49,691 bases of DNA. Origin: a virus. The position numbers were made by a program, and so were the translations under genes. Below the pieces are notes generated by a model. That model saw nothing but the letters and a program-made list of their open reading frames with translations, was not told the origin of the DNA and did not search any database. This document shows, in pieces, positions 8,170-15,371 of this stretch (the stretch's first letter is position 1; every line of letters begins with the position of its first letter). The stretch covers positions 1 through 49,691 of IMG/VR virus record IMGVR_UViG_3300042554_000720. One strand, written 5' to 3'.

Positions 8170-8390
8170 TCATTCTCCTTATCTCCAAGCATTCCTACAT
8201 ATTTCCAGTGTATTTGGTCGCCGTTTTCAATGTAGTTTATAACAACAGGGACGCCGCGGTTACTTCGTAGGTAACCGCGAAGTACAACAACAGACACTTT
8301 AGAGCTGTCGGAAGGTTGTACTACTAGTAGTGGATCGTCTATACTATTTAGCCAAATCTGTCCTGGCTCTAGTTTATCAGGCTTATACAC
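8166..8390 (-). CDS. Small beta-barrel-like hypothetical protein (paralogue 1)
   Basis: 74 residues from GTG 8390, supported by GGAGA 6 nt upstream; the ATG at 8426 lacks a ribosome site. Pattern: EPGQIWLNSIDD, short strands, a central VVVLRG, and a terminal IHWKYVGML. The next gene and those at 8598, 9590 and 9822 share the same order: a G-x-[IV]-W/V start, 3-4 strands, and an aromatic-[VF]-x-[VI]-L ending. They look like diverged copies of one SH3-like small barrel. Role unknown. Confidence 0.65.
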   Translation of the reverse strand: MYKPDKLEPGQIWLNSIDDPLLVVQPSDSSKVSVVVLRGYLRSNRGVPVVINYIENGDQIHWKYVGMLGDKENE

Positions 8391-8601
8391 TTTCTGTCTC
8401 CGGTGAATAGAGGAGTTTACTGCCATCTAGTACGCAAACAAAACGCCATGTCGCAGGTATACCGAACACCTCGTTAGCGCACATATTGCGTAGACGCAGA
8501 GCGCGTAGATTCTTACCTGTAGGTGAGCGGTGGATGAGGTGCAAGTCACCAATGGTGTCTTGCCACACTTGACCAAGTGCTAGGGTTGTAGGTGTAGTCA
8601 T
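8383..8601 (-). CDS. Small beta-barrel-like hypothetical protein (paralogue 2)
   Basis: 72 residues. Opening LALGQVWQDTIGD and closing WRFVCVLDG match the pattern EPGQIWLNSIDD and WKYVGMLGD of the gene after it, so the two are probably duplicates. Central basic strand (KNLRALRLRN). The start ATG overlaps the preceding TGA by 4 nt; no strong ribosome site, so coupled translation is likely. Confidence 0.65.
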   Translation of the reverse strand: MTTPTTLALGQVWQDTIGDLHLIHRSPTGKNLRALRLRNMCANEVFGIPATWRFVCVLDGSKLLYSPETESV

Positions 8602-8807
8602 TTGTCTGGAATGTAGAAGTAGTTACCAATAATGGTGGCACTGCCATTTTCTAAAGCGTGTAGAGAGCTATCTGCATACACCGTGAGAGCACGCCCATCG
8701 TCGGCATCTAGGGAAAGTAGTTTGAATTCCCCGGTGGCAGCGTCGAATACAACTAAGTACGACGATGTACTAACTTTCCACCTTACAATGTCGCCTAGTT
8801 TAACCAT
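8598..8807 (-). CDS. Small beta-barrel-like hypothetical protein (paralogue 3)
   Basis: 69 residues from ATG 8807 with GAGG 6 nt upstream and an 8-nt overlap with the primase stop. The opening MVKLGDIVRWKVS and ending GNYFYIPDK fit the paralogous small-barrel pattern. A longer frame to 8867 lies inside the primase gene and was not used. No function known. Confidence 0.65.
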   Translation of the reverse strand: MVKLGDIVRWKVSTSSYLVVFDAATGEFKLLSLDADDGRALTVYADSSLHALENGSATIIGNYFYIPDK

Positions 8808-9609
8808 TGAATGCCTCACAAAGTGATGTAAGTTCCACGTAAGGAACCTCTTTAGGTTGTCTGTCAAATACAGCGTTTAGTTTGTGCGGGAACAACGCAG
8901 TCATTTCCTTGATGAACTTAGCTGCACCTACATGCCCCGCTGTGTCGTTGTCAAGCCACACCACCACTTGCTTAGGGTTAGTTAGTTCAGCAGGCCACGC
9001 ACCCTTGAGGGAAGTTCCAAGTAGTGCCACCACACTATAGCCCAAACTCCAAATCTTGTAGGAGGACAGCAAATCCTCTACAACAAACACAACATCGGGG
9101 TGTTCCTTACCAATAAGGTAGTGGTAGTATGTATAGGGCCTAACTCGTGTCGAGTATTTTACGGTGCCATTAAAGTAGCGCCGTTGAAATCCACGCAGTG
9201 CGTCACCATTATACACAGCAATTTGTAGATGGCCGCCTGAAGCACCAAACACTGCTGGAAACTCGTCAGGGTCAATTTCGTAGTGCAGCAGCCATAACGT
9301 GGCTTCTTCAGGTAGGTGTTTAGTGGAACGAAACATCTTGTCAAAGCCGCCTTCCAGCGTATCTGGAGGACGTGTTGTTATAGGTGACCAATGCTCACTG
9401 TTCCTAAAGTGACCACTACCACCGCAGTTGAAGCACTTGTATAGGTAGGCACCTCCCTTATTGATAACGTAGAGGCGCCGCTTCCTATCTACACCGGCAG
9501 GGCATGTGGCGTGGTTGTACTTCTCTTCATTGCCTACAGGCAACGAAGTCCAATCTACACCATTAGCTTCTAACTCTACCCTGGCATCCTTACCGAATTT
9601 CTTTTCCAT
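8800..9609 (-). CDS. DNA primase, zinc-binding and TOPRIM domains
   Basis: 269 residues. N-terminal zinc ligands: H33/C36 and C59-x2-C62 with H67 (KCFNCGGSGHF). A TOPRIM core follows: VVEDLLSS supplies the conserved Glu and VVWLDNDTAG the DxD. It resembles the primase half of T7 gp4, but here helicase is a separate protein, so this is a stand-alone primase that makes primers for lagging-strand synthesis. The C-terminal 30 residues may contact the helicase. Confidence 0.9.
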   Translation of the reverse strand: MEKKFGKDARVELEANGVDWTSLPVGNEEKYNHATCPAGVDRKRRLYVINKGGAYLYKCFNCGGSGHFRNSEHWSPITTRPPDTLEGGFDKMFRSTKHLPEEATLWLLHYEIDPDEFPAVFGASGGHLQIAVYNGDALRGFQRRYFNGTVKYSTRVRPYTYYHYLIGKEHPDVVFVVEDLLSSYKIWSLGYSVVALLGTSLKGAWPAELTNPKQVVVWLDNDTAGHVGAAKFIKEMTALFPHKLNAVFDRQPKEVPYVELTSLCEAFNG

Positions 9610-9829
9610 AAGCGGCCCTAATTGCTTCCATTACGTCGTCAAGGGTAGTTATTACAGGCTCTAATGTACTTTTCTTTAGAGCTAAGTCTGAGACATGTTT
9701 GAAAAAGTGTGATTGTTTGCCTTCTAATTTTAAGAAGAAACCACATTGCGTGTCATCTTCCCGGATATAGATGCGCAGATACCCGGAGTCACTAAGTGTA
9801 ATGTCACCAGTTTTGTAATAGTCACTCAT
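9590..9829 (-). CDS. Small beta-rich hypothetical protein (possible paralogue 4)
   Basis: 79 residues from ATG 9829, with AGGGAG 8 nt upstream. First half: KTGDITLSDSGYLRIYIRE, then CGFFLKLEG, similar to the neighbouring small-barrel proteins. Unlike them it has a helical extension at the end (DDVMEAIRAAYG). Overlaps primase by 20 nt. Not recognised. Confidence 0.65.
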   Translation of the reverse strand: MSDYYKTGDITLSDSGYLRIYIREDDTQCGFFLKLEGKQSHFFKHVSDLALKKSTLEPVITTLDDVMEAIRAAYGKEIR

Positions 9830-10049
9830 TGTCAAATCTCCCTACAAACTCCCAGATTTGGTTTGTAGCCTTATTCAACACCTCAATAGGTTGTTGTAAA
9901 CAATATTCTAAATTGTCATCCGTATACCTGTTTCCAGATAGACTCATTAGAGTACTGTGCTCTAAGCTCATTCGTGCAAAAATATAAGGCTGCGTGCCGA
10001 GCACAGTTGTTGACTTAAACACGTCACCTTGTTTAACAATGTGTGTCAT
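9822..10049 (-). CDS. Small beta-barrel-like hypothetical protein (paralogue 5)
   Basis: 75 residues. Opening VKQGDVFKSTTVLG, strands PYIFARMSLE and STLMSLSGN, and ending IWEFVGRFDNE follow the same layout as the proteins at 8166-8807. Start ATG overlaps the deaminase-like stop by 4 nt. It is the first of this series in transcription order. Function unknown. Confidence 0.65.
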   Translation of the reverse strand: MTHIVKQGDVFKSTTVLGTQPYIFARMSLEHSTLMSLSGNRYTDDNLEYCLQQPIEVLNKATNQIWEFVGRFDNE

Positions 10050-10351
10050 GTGTGTCTCACTTTACTAATAGAGGCCAGTTTCAGCACATGCTGACAACAT
10101 AGGCATGGTTTTGCATTCATTGGTTTGCCTTCACCATTATATCGGGAGACAAACATGGAGTCCACTTTAGACCAGTCGCATTTTAGCAACGCGGCAACTT
10201 CAGCGTGCAAGAATATGCGGGAGGGTTGCCCTACAGCCTTCGCCGCTTTAGACATAAGCGGGTGGGTCTTAGTGTAGGAGTTTTGTCCAACAGAGAGAAT
10301 GCGGCCCCTCTTGTCATAACACACAGCAGTGATGGTGGGCCGCTTGCTCAT
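10046..10351 (-). CDS. Cytidine/dCMP deaminase-like protein, minimal
   Basis: 101 residues. It keeps the two zinc motifs of the deaminase superfamily: H49-A-E51 (LHAEVAAL) and P82-C83-x2-C86 (PCLCC). It is shorter than dCMP deaminases (about 150-190 residues) and lacks much of the fold beyond the second motif, so activity is uncertain. A dCMP-to-dUMP step would feed ThyX, giving it a clear metabolic place. Relation to RNA- or base-modifying deaminases cannot be excluded. Confidence 0.7.
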   Translation of the reverse strand: MSKRPTITAVCYDKRGRILSVGQNSYTKTHPLMSKAAKAVGQPSRIFLHAEVAALLKCDWSKVDSMFVSRYNGEGKPMNAKPCLCCQHVLKLASISKVRHT

Positions 10352-10357
10352 GTTACG

Positions 10358-10651
10358 TCACAGACCTTCCGCTGCGCACAGCTCTTCCACAGCGTCCTTA
10401 CTCTCTTTCAGCCCAAGGCCCGTGCGGTAGACACCCATCCAGGCAGGTTCTTCCTGCCCATCCCGCATAGCCACCAAGGCTTTGATGAGATCAGTGTGGT
10501 CAATGGAGAAGGTCACGTATTCGCTTGCAGGCAGACCAGATCGACGAATACCAGTAGAATGCGCCCCTCGCGTAGTCATTGAAACATTGTTCCCAACGTC
10601 CGAATGCACTTCAATCCACAAGTGCCCGAGAGAGTCAATACCAATAATCAT
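10358..10651 (-). CDS. Hypothetical protein
   Basis: 97 residues from ATG 10651, where AGAGGA lies 5 nt upstream; the longer frame to 10699 has no ribosome site. Beta-rich N-terminus (MIIGIDSLGHLWIEV) and a mixed C-terminal half ending in a short acidic helix. No domain recognised. It lies between the CobS-like ATPase and the deaminase-like gene in the leftward unit. Confidence 0.65.
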   Translation of the reverse strand: MIIGIDSLGHLWIEVHSDVGNNVSMTTRGAHSTGIRRSGLPASEYVTFSIDHTDLIKALVAMRDGQEEPAWMGVYRTGLGLKESKDAVEELCAAEGL

Positions 10652-10704
10652 GTGTTCCTCTTCAGTGAAAGGTAAAGATAGGGGCCGAAGCCCCACCATC
10701 CGTA

Positions 10705-11838
10705 TTAAAACACCTTCTTGTAGAACTCCATGACGCTAACCTTGTCATCCTCGTTCAGCTTCTGAACAAAGGCAACGCTAAAGCCGTCTTGGATGCCATA
10801 GCGCTGCATCTTGCGACCCCAGTTGATGAGGGTACGCGGACTCATGGTGAGGCCCAGCTTGCCGCTGTTGTAGGCATTCCGCACCATCGTAGCGAGCTTC
10901 ACCATGTTGGCAGCAACTTCCTTGGGAGCGCCAGTCTTACCAGTAATGATGGCAATCTCGTGCTTGGCATCAAGATAGGTCAGATGCACAGTGGAAGTGA
11001 AGCGGTCAATGGTGGCCGTGTTCTGGACACCTACGCCAGTGAATGCACCACTCGTATCGCCCTGGCCCACCGTGTTACCGGCGAACACCAGCCGGAAATT
11101 GTCAGCAGGCGTCACAGTCCGTTCCTCGGACGTACCCGGCTTCTCCTTCAGGTAGAGATAGCCGCCATCTTCCAACAGGTTCTGCATACCCATTGCAATC
11201 TCAGCAGGCATCAGTTCCCACTCGTCAACAAGGCACACAGCACCACTCTTGCAAGCCTCGGTGATGGCACCGTCGCGCCAGATGGTAGCGCCACCTTCCA
11301 CCACAAGAGTGCCGAACAGTGCCGAACTCTCCACATCACCACTCATGTTGATGCGGATGAAGGGCCAGTTCAGCTTGGCGCACACATACTTCACCAGCGA
11401 ACTCTTACCGCTACCAGTTGGGCCGGTGATGAGGGACTTATCGCCGTCCATGATGCCAGCAACCAGCACAGCAGCTTCTTCCTTCTGCACCACGTAGTCG
11501 GGGTCAACAGACGGCACCATGCGCTGCACGTCAGGGGACAGGCCAGACAACACCTTCACACCAAAGTCGCCAAACTTCGGAGTGTAGCCAAACACCTTGG
11601 AAAAAGGAACTTCGTCCTTACCAATAACAAACACCTTCTTAACTTCAAGGATCGGCTCTGCGACAGGAGCAGCAGGAATAGAAGCAGCCGAGCCCTTGTT
11701 CAGTTGGGCCTTGAGGTTCTTGATGAGTTCGCTCGAAACGTCGGTGGTCATAGTGGTTCCTGATGAAGAGAATGATTTAGTACGGACAGAGTGTTTGATG
11801 GAGGCACTATAGCCCGTTTCCCAGGGCTTAGTTTTCAT
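10705..11838 (-). CDS. CobS-like / MoxR-type AAA+ ATPase
   Basis: 377 residues if started at ATG 11838, which overlaps the VWA gene's stop by 4 nt. ATG 11751 (348 residues) has a better ribosome site (AGGA, 6 nt) and may be the true start. Walker A is G139PTGSGKSS; Walker B VCLVDE (D205, E206); sensor 1 GNT near 255; a likely arginine finger in IDRF (R279). This is the MoxR/CobS clade. Such ATPases work with a VWA protein, here the next gene upstream, to remodel a metal-bound partner. CobS proper needs CobN and CobT for cobalt insertion; CobN is absent, so the target is unknown. Confidence 0.85.
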   Translation of the reverse strand: MKTKPWETGYSASIKHSVRTKSFSSSGTTMTTDVSSELIKNLKAQLNKGSAASIPAAPVAEPILEVKKVFVIGKDEVPFSKVFGYTPKFGDFGVKVLSGLSPDVQRMVPSVDPDYVVQKEEAAVLVAGIMDGDKSLITGPTGSGKSSLVKYVCAKLNWPFIRINMSGDVESSALFGTLVVEGGATIWRDGAITEACKSGAVCLVDEWELMPAEIAMGMQNLLEDGGYLYLKEKPGTSEERTVTPADNFRLVFAGNTVGQGDTSGAFTGVGVQNTATIDRFTSTVHLTYLDAKHEIAIITGKTGAPKEVAANMVKLATMVRNAYNSGKLGLTMSPRTLINWGRKMQRYGIQDGFSVAFVQKLNEDDKVSVMEFYKKVF

Positions 11839-13574
11839 AGCGCCTTATCAATAATGGACAGAATTGCAGGGGCTAGGGCATTAGTGTCGTGAATAACTAC
11901 GTTGTTCTTGTAGTACCTCTTAACGTTGGTGTCCATAATGCCAATGCCGTAGAGTTCAACTAGTTTCTTGTCTTCAATGGAGGTAGTCACTTTCTTGGTG
12001 TACGAGGAAATGTCGCCTGCCCACGAGCGGCCCGCAGGGGAACCATCACTGAGCACGATGAGGATTTTACGCTTCTCCTTTCGGGGAACAAGGTAGTTGT
12101 GCGCCCAAGCCACAGCGTCGCCGTCGCTGTTGTTCCACAGCGCACTAGAGGCAACGCCAAACCGCTTGACAAGCTCGGATTGTGTCACATTCTCTTGCCA
12201 ATCATTGAACACCCACACAATGGGGTCTTCGTTCCTTTCACAATCGTTGGTGAAACCCAGCACATTGTAGGAAATGTGCAGTGGCTTGAGGGCGAGGGCC
12301 AGTGCAGCAGCAGATGCACACGCAGTTTCAAACTTACTGCCCGACATAGACCCTGAACAGTCTACTAGTAAACTTACCGCCGTGTCCAGGGTGTCGCTCG
12401 TGACATGGCGACGAAATACGCGGGATTCTGCCTCAGTGCCTCTCGCAGACACCAATCGGTGAAGAGAACCAGTGTGCAGCTTACCAGATTTTGTACCATA
12501 TTCATACCTTCCTTTGCTACGTACTTGCAGCTTGATGCGCAGCTTGTTGGACAGAGGCTTTGCGTTATCGTCAATGACGGAGTTAACCCGGCCAGTGTTG
12601 AAGTAGCCAATGCCACCACCACCCGGGACACTGCCCTTCAGCGGCCAGCGAAACACCTTGTAATCGCGGGCAGCAGGGACAGAGTAGGAGCCTCGGCCCA
12701 CATCGTGCTTCCAATGAATGCCAGTGCGGGAGGGCTTGAAGTGATCGGCACCCATTTCCTTAGCCAAAGCATCAACAGTGATGAGTCGATCCTTACTGTC
12801 AGTGCCTTCAGCTTCGCCGTCTTTGCCTTCACTGTCTCCTTCGCCTTCGCCCTTACCCTCTCCCTTGTCAGTGCCCTTGCCTTTGCCTTTTCCTCCTTTA
12901 TCTCCAGGCTTCTGCTGATATTTCGCAGCATCTTCGCCGTAAATGTCAGTAAGGATGTCCTTAGCCAATGCCAGCAAATCGTCAGTGGCGCCATTGTCAC
13001 TGGTGCGCAGAGCTTCCAGGCGAGTGCCATAGTTGCCTGCCATCAGCTTTTTATAGCGTTCCTTACCAATAAGGTCCAACATATCGCGGCTGAACTTACC
13101 AGTGTTGGTCCACTCGCCGATCCAGGCGCGGTGCTCACTCTCCCATGCAAACAACGGAGCCAGCAGCTTTTGGTCTTCGCTGGCAGCTCCAGTGAGGCTT
13201 TGCAGCTTCTTCAGGTAGACACCAGCAAACTCATTGGATAACCGAACATCGCCAGCAAACTCGCTGTCGTTCAGGTAGTCGATGCGGTTGTCTTCCAGAA
13301 GGTTGCAGATGTAGTGCAGCAACCCTTGGCACCCTTGTTCGTGCCACCAGTCAAACTGGGTGTGGACGACGTGACTCGTCTCGTGCTTGACGAAGTAGCG
13401 CAGGTTCGTCAGGTAGTCGGGCGTGTCCTTACTGGTAATGTGTGGAAGGTGTAGAGTTTTGCCATCGGTACGCGGCACAGACCCTGCTTCGTCCCACTGC
13501 ACCTTGACGCCACATCGCGCAGCGCAAGCGTGAACGTAGGCGTCAAAGTGGATGGTATCTAGGTATGTTGTCAC
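11835..13574 (-). CDS. CobT-like VWA-domain protein with N-terminal HExxH metallopeptidase-like domain
   Basis: 579 residues from a GTG start. Residues 64-68 are HETSH, followed at 91-99 by NLLEDNRID, an arrangement like a gluzincin zinc site. A Gly/Lys/Glu low-complexity linker spans about 222-262. The C-terminal VWA domain has the MIDAS motif D405-C-S407-G-S409. Together with the following MoxR/CobS-like ATPase it forms an ATPase/VWA pair; family knowledge says such pairs act as chaperones for metal insertion or complex activation. Whether it cleaves protein is untested. Confidence 0.85.
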   Translation of the reverse strand: MTTYLDTIHFDAYVHACAARCGVKVQWDEAGSVPRTDGKTLHLPHITSKDTPDYLTNLRYFVKHETSHVVHTQFDWWHEQGCQGLLHYICNLLEDNRIDYLNDSEFAGDVRLSNEFAGVYLKKLQSLTGAASEDQKLLAPLFAWESEHRAWIGEWTNTGKFSRDMLDLIGKERYKKLMAGNYGTRLEALRTSDNGATDDLLALAKDILTDIYGEDAAKYQQKPGDKGGKGKGKGTDKGEGKGEGEGDSEGKDGEAEGTDSKDRLITVDALAKEMGADHFKPSRTGIHWKHDVGRGSYSVPAARDYKVFRWPLKGSVPGGGGIGYFNTGRVNSVIDDNAKPLSNKLRIKLQVRSKGRYEYGTKSGKLHTGSLHRLVSARGTEAESRVFRRHVTSDTLDTAVSLLVDCSGSMSGSKFETACASAAALALALKPLHISYNVLGFTNDCERNEDPIVWVFNDWQENVTQSELVKRFGVASSALWNNSDGDAVAWAHNYLVPRKEKRKILIVLSDGSPAGRSWAGDISSYTKKVTTSIEDKKLVELYGIGIMDTNVKRYYKNNVVIHDTNALAPAILSIIDKAL

Positions 13575-13690
13575 AGATTACCTTTCAAATAACGTTCAAC
13601 CAATACCCACTGCACTAGGAACCAGTCCCGTGCAGGGCGTGTATCTTCCCAAAAGATAGGGATGATTAGAGGGTCACCATGTTGTTCCAC
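13571..13690 (-). CDS. 39-residue micro-protein before the VWA gene
   Basis: Short ORF from GTG 13690, with AAGGAG 7 nt upstream, ending on a GTGA overlap with the VWA gene start. The product has an aromatic, acidic middle (FWEDTRPARDWF) and a hydrophobic helix (VQWVLVERYL). It overlaps the 55-residue ORF before it by 25 nt. Good ribosome site and coupling support it; function unknown. Confidence 0.5.
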   Translation of the reverse strand: MEQHGDPLIIPIFWEDTRPARDWFLVQWVLVERYLKGNL

Positions 13691-13833
13691 TCGTTCTCTC
13701 CTTCCAGAATGTCACTGTACATGGACATGATGCGTTGCAGTTCAGCGTCAGCAGCGTCCTCGTCAAACCAGTCATCCAGGCCACACTCAGCCTCTTCTTC
13801 AATGGTGGTAAGGGCTTCAGCAGCGGGTGTCAT
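13666..13833 (-). CDS. 55-residue acidic micro-protein
   Basis: ORF with excellent ribosome site GGAGGA just before ATG 13833. The product is strongly acidic (IEEEAECGLDDWFDEDAADAEL) if read as consecutive segments, and lacks Lys throughout. This composition is common in phage DNA-mimic or inhibitor proteins, but no specific family is recognised. Starts directly after the TGA of the preceding 25-residue ORF. Confidence 0.65.
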   Translation of the reverse strand: MTPAAEALTTIEEEAECGLDDWFDEDAADAELQRIMSMYSDILEGENEWNNMVTL

Positions 13834-13911
13834 TCAATCCTCCAACAAAATGAACAAACCCATCGCCAGGATGGGGGCGAAACAAACCACCAGGGTTACT
13901 AGTAATTCCAT
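13834..13911 (-). CDS. 25-residue membrane peptide (possible)
   Basis: Very short ORF MELLVTLVVC... ending FILLED: one hydrophobic segment with an acidic end. It starts 1 nt after the TGA of the preceding membrane micro-ORF and ends right before the next ATG, so it fills the gap exactly. No independent ribosome site, and an upstream in-frame ATG pair (MMARPAD) could extend it. Could be a small inner-membrane peptide; existence is uncertain. Confidence 0.4.
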   Translation of the reverse strand: MELLVTLVVCFAPILAMGLFILLED

Positions 13912-13912
13912 G

Positions 13913-14071
13913 TCAGCGGGTCTTGCCATCATAGAAACACCACACACTGTAACAACCTGCAAATAAAATGCCCAACACACCCAGAAATGCGGATGAGGTT
14001 GCGCCGTAGACTGCCCAATAAACAAATGAGAAAAACACCGCGTCAAAGACGATAGCACTGATTTTACGCAT
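13913..14071 (-). CDS. 52-residue membrane micro-protein
   Basis: ORF from ATG 14071 with AAGGA 7 nt upstream. The product has two hydrophobic segments (about residues 6-22 and 28-45) and a basic end, so it is probably a two-pass inner-membrane protein. It stops just before the 25-residue ORF. Possible roles are superinfection exclusion or membrane modification; nothing specific can be seen. Confidence 0.6.
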   Translation of the reverse strand: MRKISAIVFDAVFFSFVYWAVYGATSSAFLGVLGILFAGCYSVWCFYDGKTR

Positions 14072-14079
14072 GATTTTCC

Positions 14080-14619
14080 TTAGAACGTCGCCTCTTCAGC
14101 AGCCCGCGCCTTGAGTGCTTCGCGCTCGGTGCCCACGTTCGCGGCCACAACAAGCAGGCGGGATGCGATGGTTTCGAGTTGTTCATCGCTGAAGGGTTCG
14201 CGGGTGTCCTTGCCCATCAGCTTGATGAGGGCTTCGATGGAGTCGGTAACCCGGTCGAAGTCACTCTTCGCGTTCTGCAAATCACTCTTGCCACGCGGCA
14301 TCGGGTCGCTACCTTCCAAGACAATGTTACCACTGTCATCGCGTTGCCACACATCAATGGAGTTCATCACGGCTTTCTTGACGATGCACTTGGCACTGGC
14401 AAGGGAGTTTTTCTCATCCTTCGTCATCGGTCGGACGGCTTCCAATTCGGCACAGACCTTCGCATGTCGGGCGTCAAACGTGTTCTCGTCACGCGGCGCA
14501 TCCTCGTACATCGTGGCACGAACGTAGTTCGCCCAAAGGTTTGTCTTAGCGGCAGTACCTGCAACCTTAGCGGCAAGGGCATCGGCAACAGATTGGCGCA
14601 GGGCATTGATGGCGTACAT
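14080..14619 (-). CDS. Hypothetical protein, helical
   Basis: 179 residues, Ala-rich, charged and probably all-helical, beginning MYAINALRQSVADALAAK. No recognised domain. TAGGA stands 6 nt before the ATG. It is the first larger gene of the leftward unit, preceded by a hairpin at 14638-14655, so it should be made early and in quantity. GC content looks higher than in genes further along the operon. Confidence 0.75.
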   Translation of the reverse strand: MYAINALRQSVADALAAKVAGTAAKTNLWANYVRATMYEDAPRDENTFDARHAKVCAELEAVRPMTKDEKNSLASAKCIVKKAVMNSIDVWQRDDSGNIVLEGSDPMPRGKSDLQNAKSDFDRVTDSIEALIKLMGKDTREPFSDEQLETIASRLLVVAANVGTEREALKARAAEEATF

Positions 14620-14637
14620 GGTAGTTCCTAAGTAGAT

Positions 14638-14655
14638 GCGATTATCAATAATCGC
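14638..14655. repeat. Perfect inverted repeat upstream of the 179-residue early gene
   Basis: GCGATTAT-CA-ATAATCGC, an 8-bp perfect inverted repeat 18 nt before the start of the leftward gene at 14619. It may be an operator or an mRNA leader hairpin. The remaining roughly 120 nt back to 14781 hold no ORF and no convincing promoter. Confidence 0.5.
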
Positions 14656-14780
14656 GGCGGTATGGAAAGAACAAGTTTTGCACCGTTTAACGTGTTATCC
14701 AAAACTTCGGGCCTCTCGGCCGTGAAAACATAACCCACGGGAATGCCCCGACTCGCGGAACATTGTCTTAGGTTAGGCCC

Positions 14781-14957
14781 TCAAAGAATTGCAGCGCAGA
14801 ACTTTGCGACGTCAAAGCGAGGATTGTCCTGTTGCAGTGCCTTTGCCACTGCGGCAACAGTGCGTGCCCATGTGTCATGGGCATCTTCCGATTGGCACCC
14901 CATTGGCGCGGCATTTTTCAACGCTTGCGCCAGAACTTCATAATCTTTGCGTGTCAT
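14781..14957 (-). CDS. Small early hypothetical protein
   Basis: 58 residues from ATG 14957, with AAAGGA 7 nt upstream; a longer frame to 15038 overlaps the preceding gene and lacks a site. Sequence MTRKDYEVLAQALKNAAP with a helical tail matches a pattern I associate with short conserved phage early proteins. No known activity. Confidence 0.7.
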   Translation of the reverse strand: MTRKDYEVLAQALKNAAPMGCQSEDAHDTWARTVAAVAKALQQDNPRFDVAKFCAAIL

Positions 14958-14958
14958 G

Positions 14959-15126
14959 TCACTTTCCTTTGATGATGCGAACAGTACCAACCTTCGTGGC
15001 GGGCTTTGTCGCAGGCTTGAAAACCACCGGGATAGCAAACCCGACGGGACGACGGTAACCCTTGCGTGTCGGACGACTCACATCGCCTGGATTCCAATTC
15101 AGGGTGGAATAGCCGGATTGTTGCAT
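14959..15126 (-). CDS. Small basic early protein
   Basis: 55 residues from ATG 15126, with AAAGG 6-7 nt upstream. Rich in Pro, Lys and Arg (PGDVSRPTRKGYRRPVG; TKPATKVGTVRIIKGK), with few acidic residues, so it may bind nucleic acid. A longer upstream frame is a shadow of the preceding gene. Function unknown. Confidence 0.65.
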   Translation of the reverse strand: MQQSGYSTLNWNPGDVSRPTRKGYRRPVGFAIPVVFKPATKPATKVGTVRIIKGK

Positions 15127-15136
15127 GGTGTACCTT

Positions 15137-15292
15137 TCAGGAAAGGGTGTACGTAGTGTGTGGATAGACGCCGATGAGTGCGGCCAGCTTTTCGTAATCG
15201 GCCGACACGCTGCCGTCAGGGTTGACCGGCAGCATACAGAAAAACGAATATCTCCGCCCTCTGTATGTGAGGGAAACAAGAGTCAGTTTCAT
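15137..15292 (-). CDS. First gene of the leftward unit, 51-residue protein
   Basis: Short ORF beginning MKLTLVSLTYRGRRYSF, beta-like N-terminus and a helical second half. AGGA lies 6 nt before ATG 15292. It is the promoter-proximal gene of the leftward early unit, directly after the leader hairpin at 15332-15371. I recall similar short early proteins in other phages but cannot name a function. Confidence 0.65.
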   Translation of the reverse strand: MKLTLVSLTYRGRRYSFFCMLPVNPDGSVSADYEKLAALIGVYPHTTYTLS

Positions 15293-15331
15293 GATGTTCC
15301 TAGGCTAATACGCACACAATGTGCGCATTAA

Positions 15332-15371
15332 ATAGGAAACCAGGGCAGAGTGTTTTCCTGCCCATTCCTAT
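15332..15371 (-). ncRNA. Leader hairpin before the first early gene
   Basis: Two nested stems: outer ATAGGAA/TTCCTAT (15332-15338 with 15365-15371) and inner GGGCAG/CTGCCC (15343-15348 with 15358-15363), loop of 9 nt. A smaller inverted repeat, CGCACA-CAA-TGTGCG, follows at 15311-15325. On the leftward transcript this sits 40 nt before the first start codon. There is no T-tract, so it is more likely a stability, RNase III or translation-control element than a terminator. Confidence 0.45.

Noticed and set aside
10789-11763. Long plus-strand frame (324 codons) opposite the CobS-like gene
   Set aside because: His/Leu-rich antisense shadow of a clear AAA+ gene; no ribosome site and against the direction of the unit.
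12405-13241. Plus-strand frame (278 codons) opposite the VWA gene
   Set aside because: Phe/Ala/Ser-rich mirror of the Gly/Lys/Glu linker; antisense shadow.
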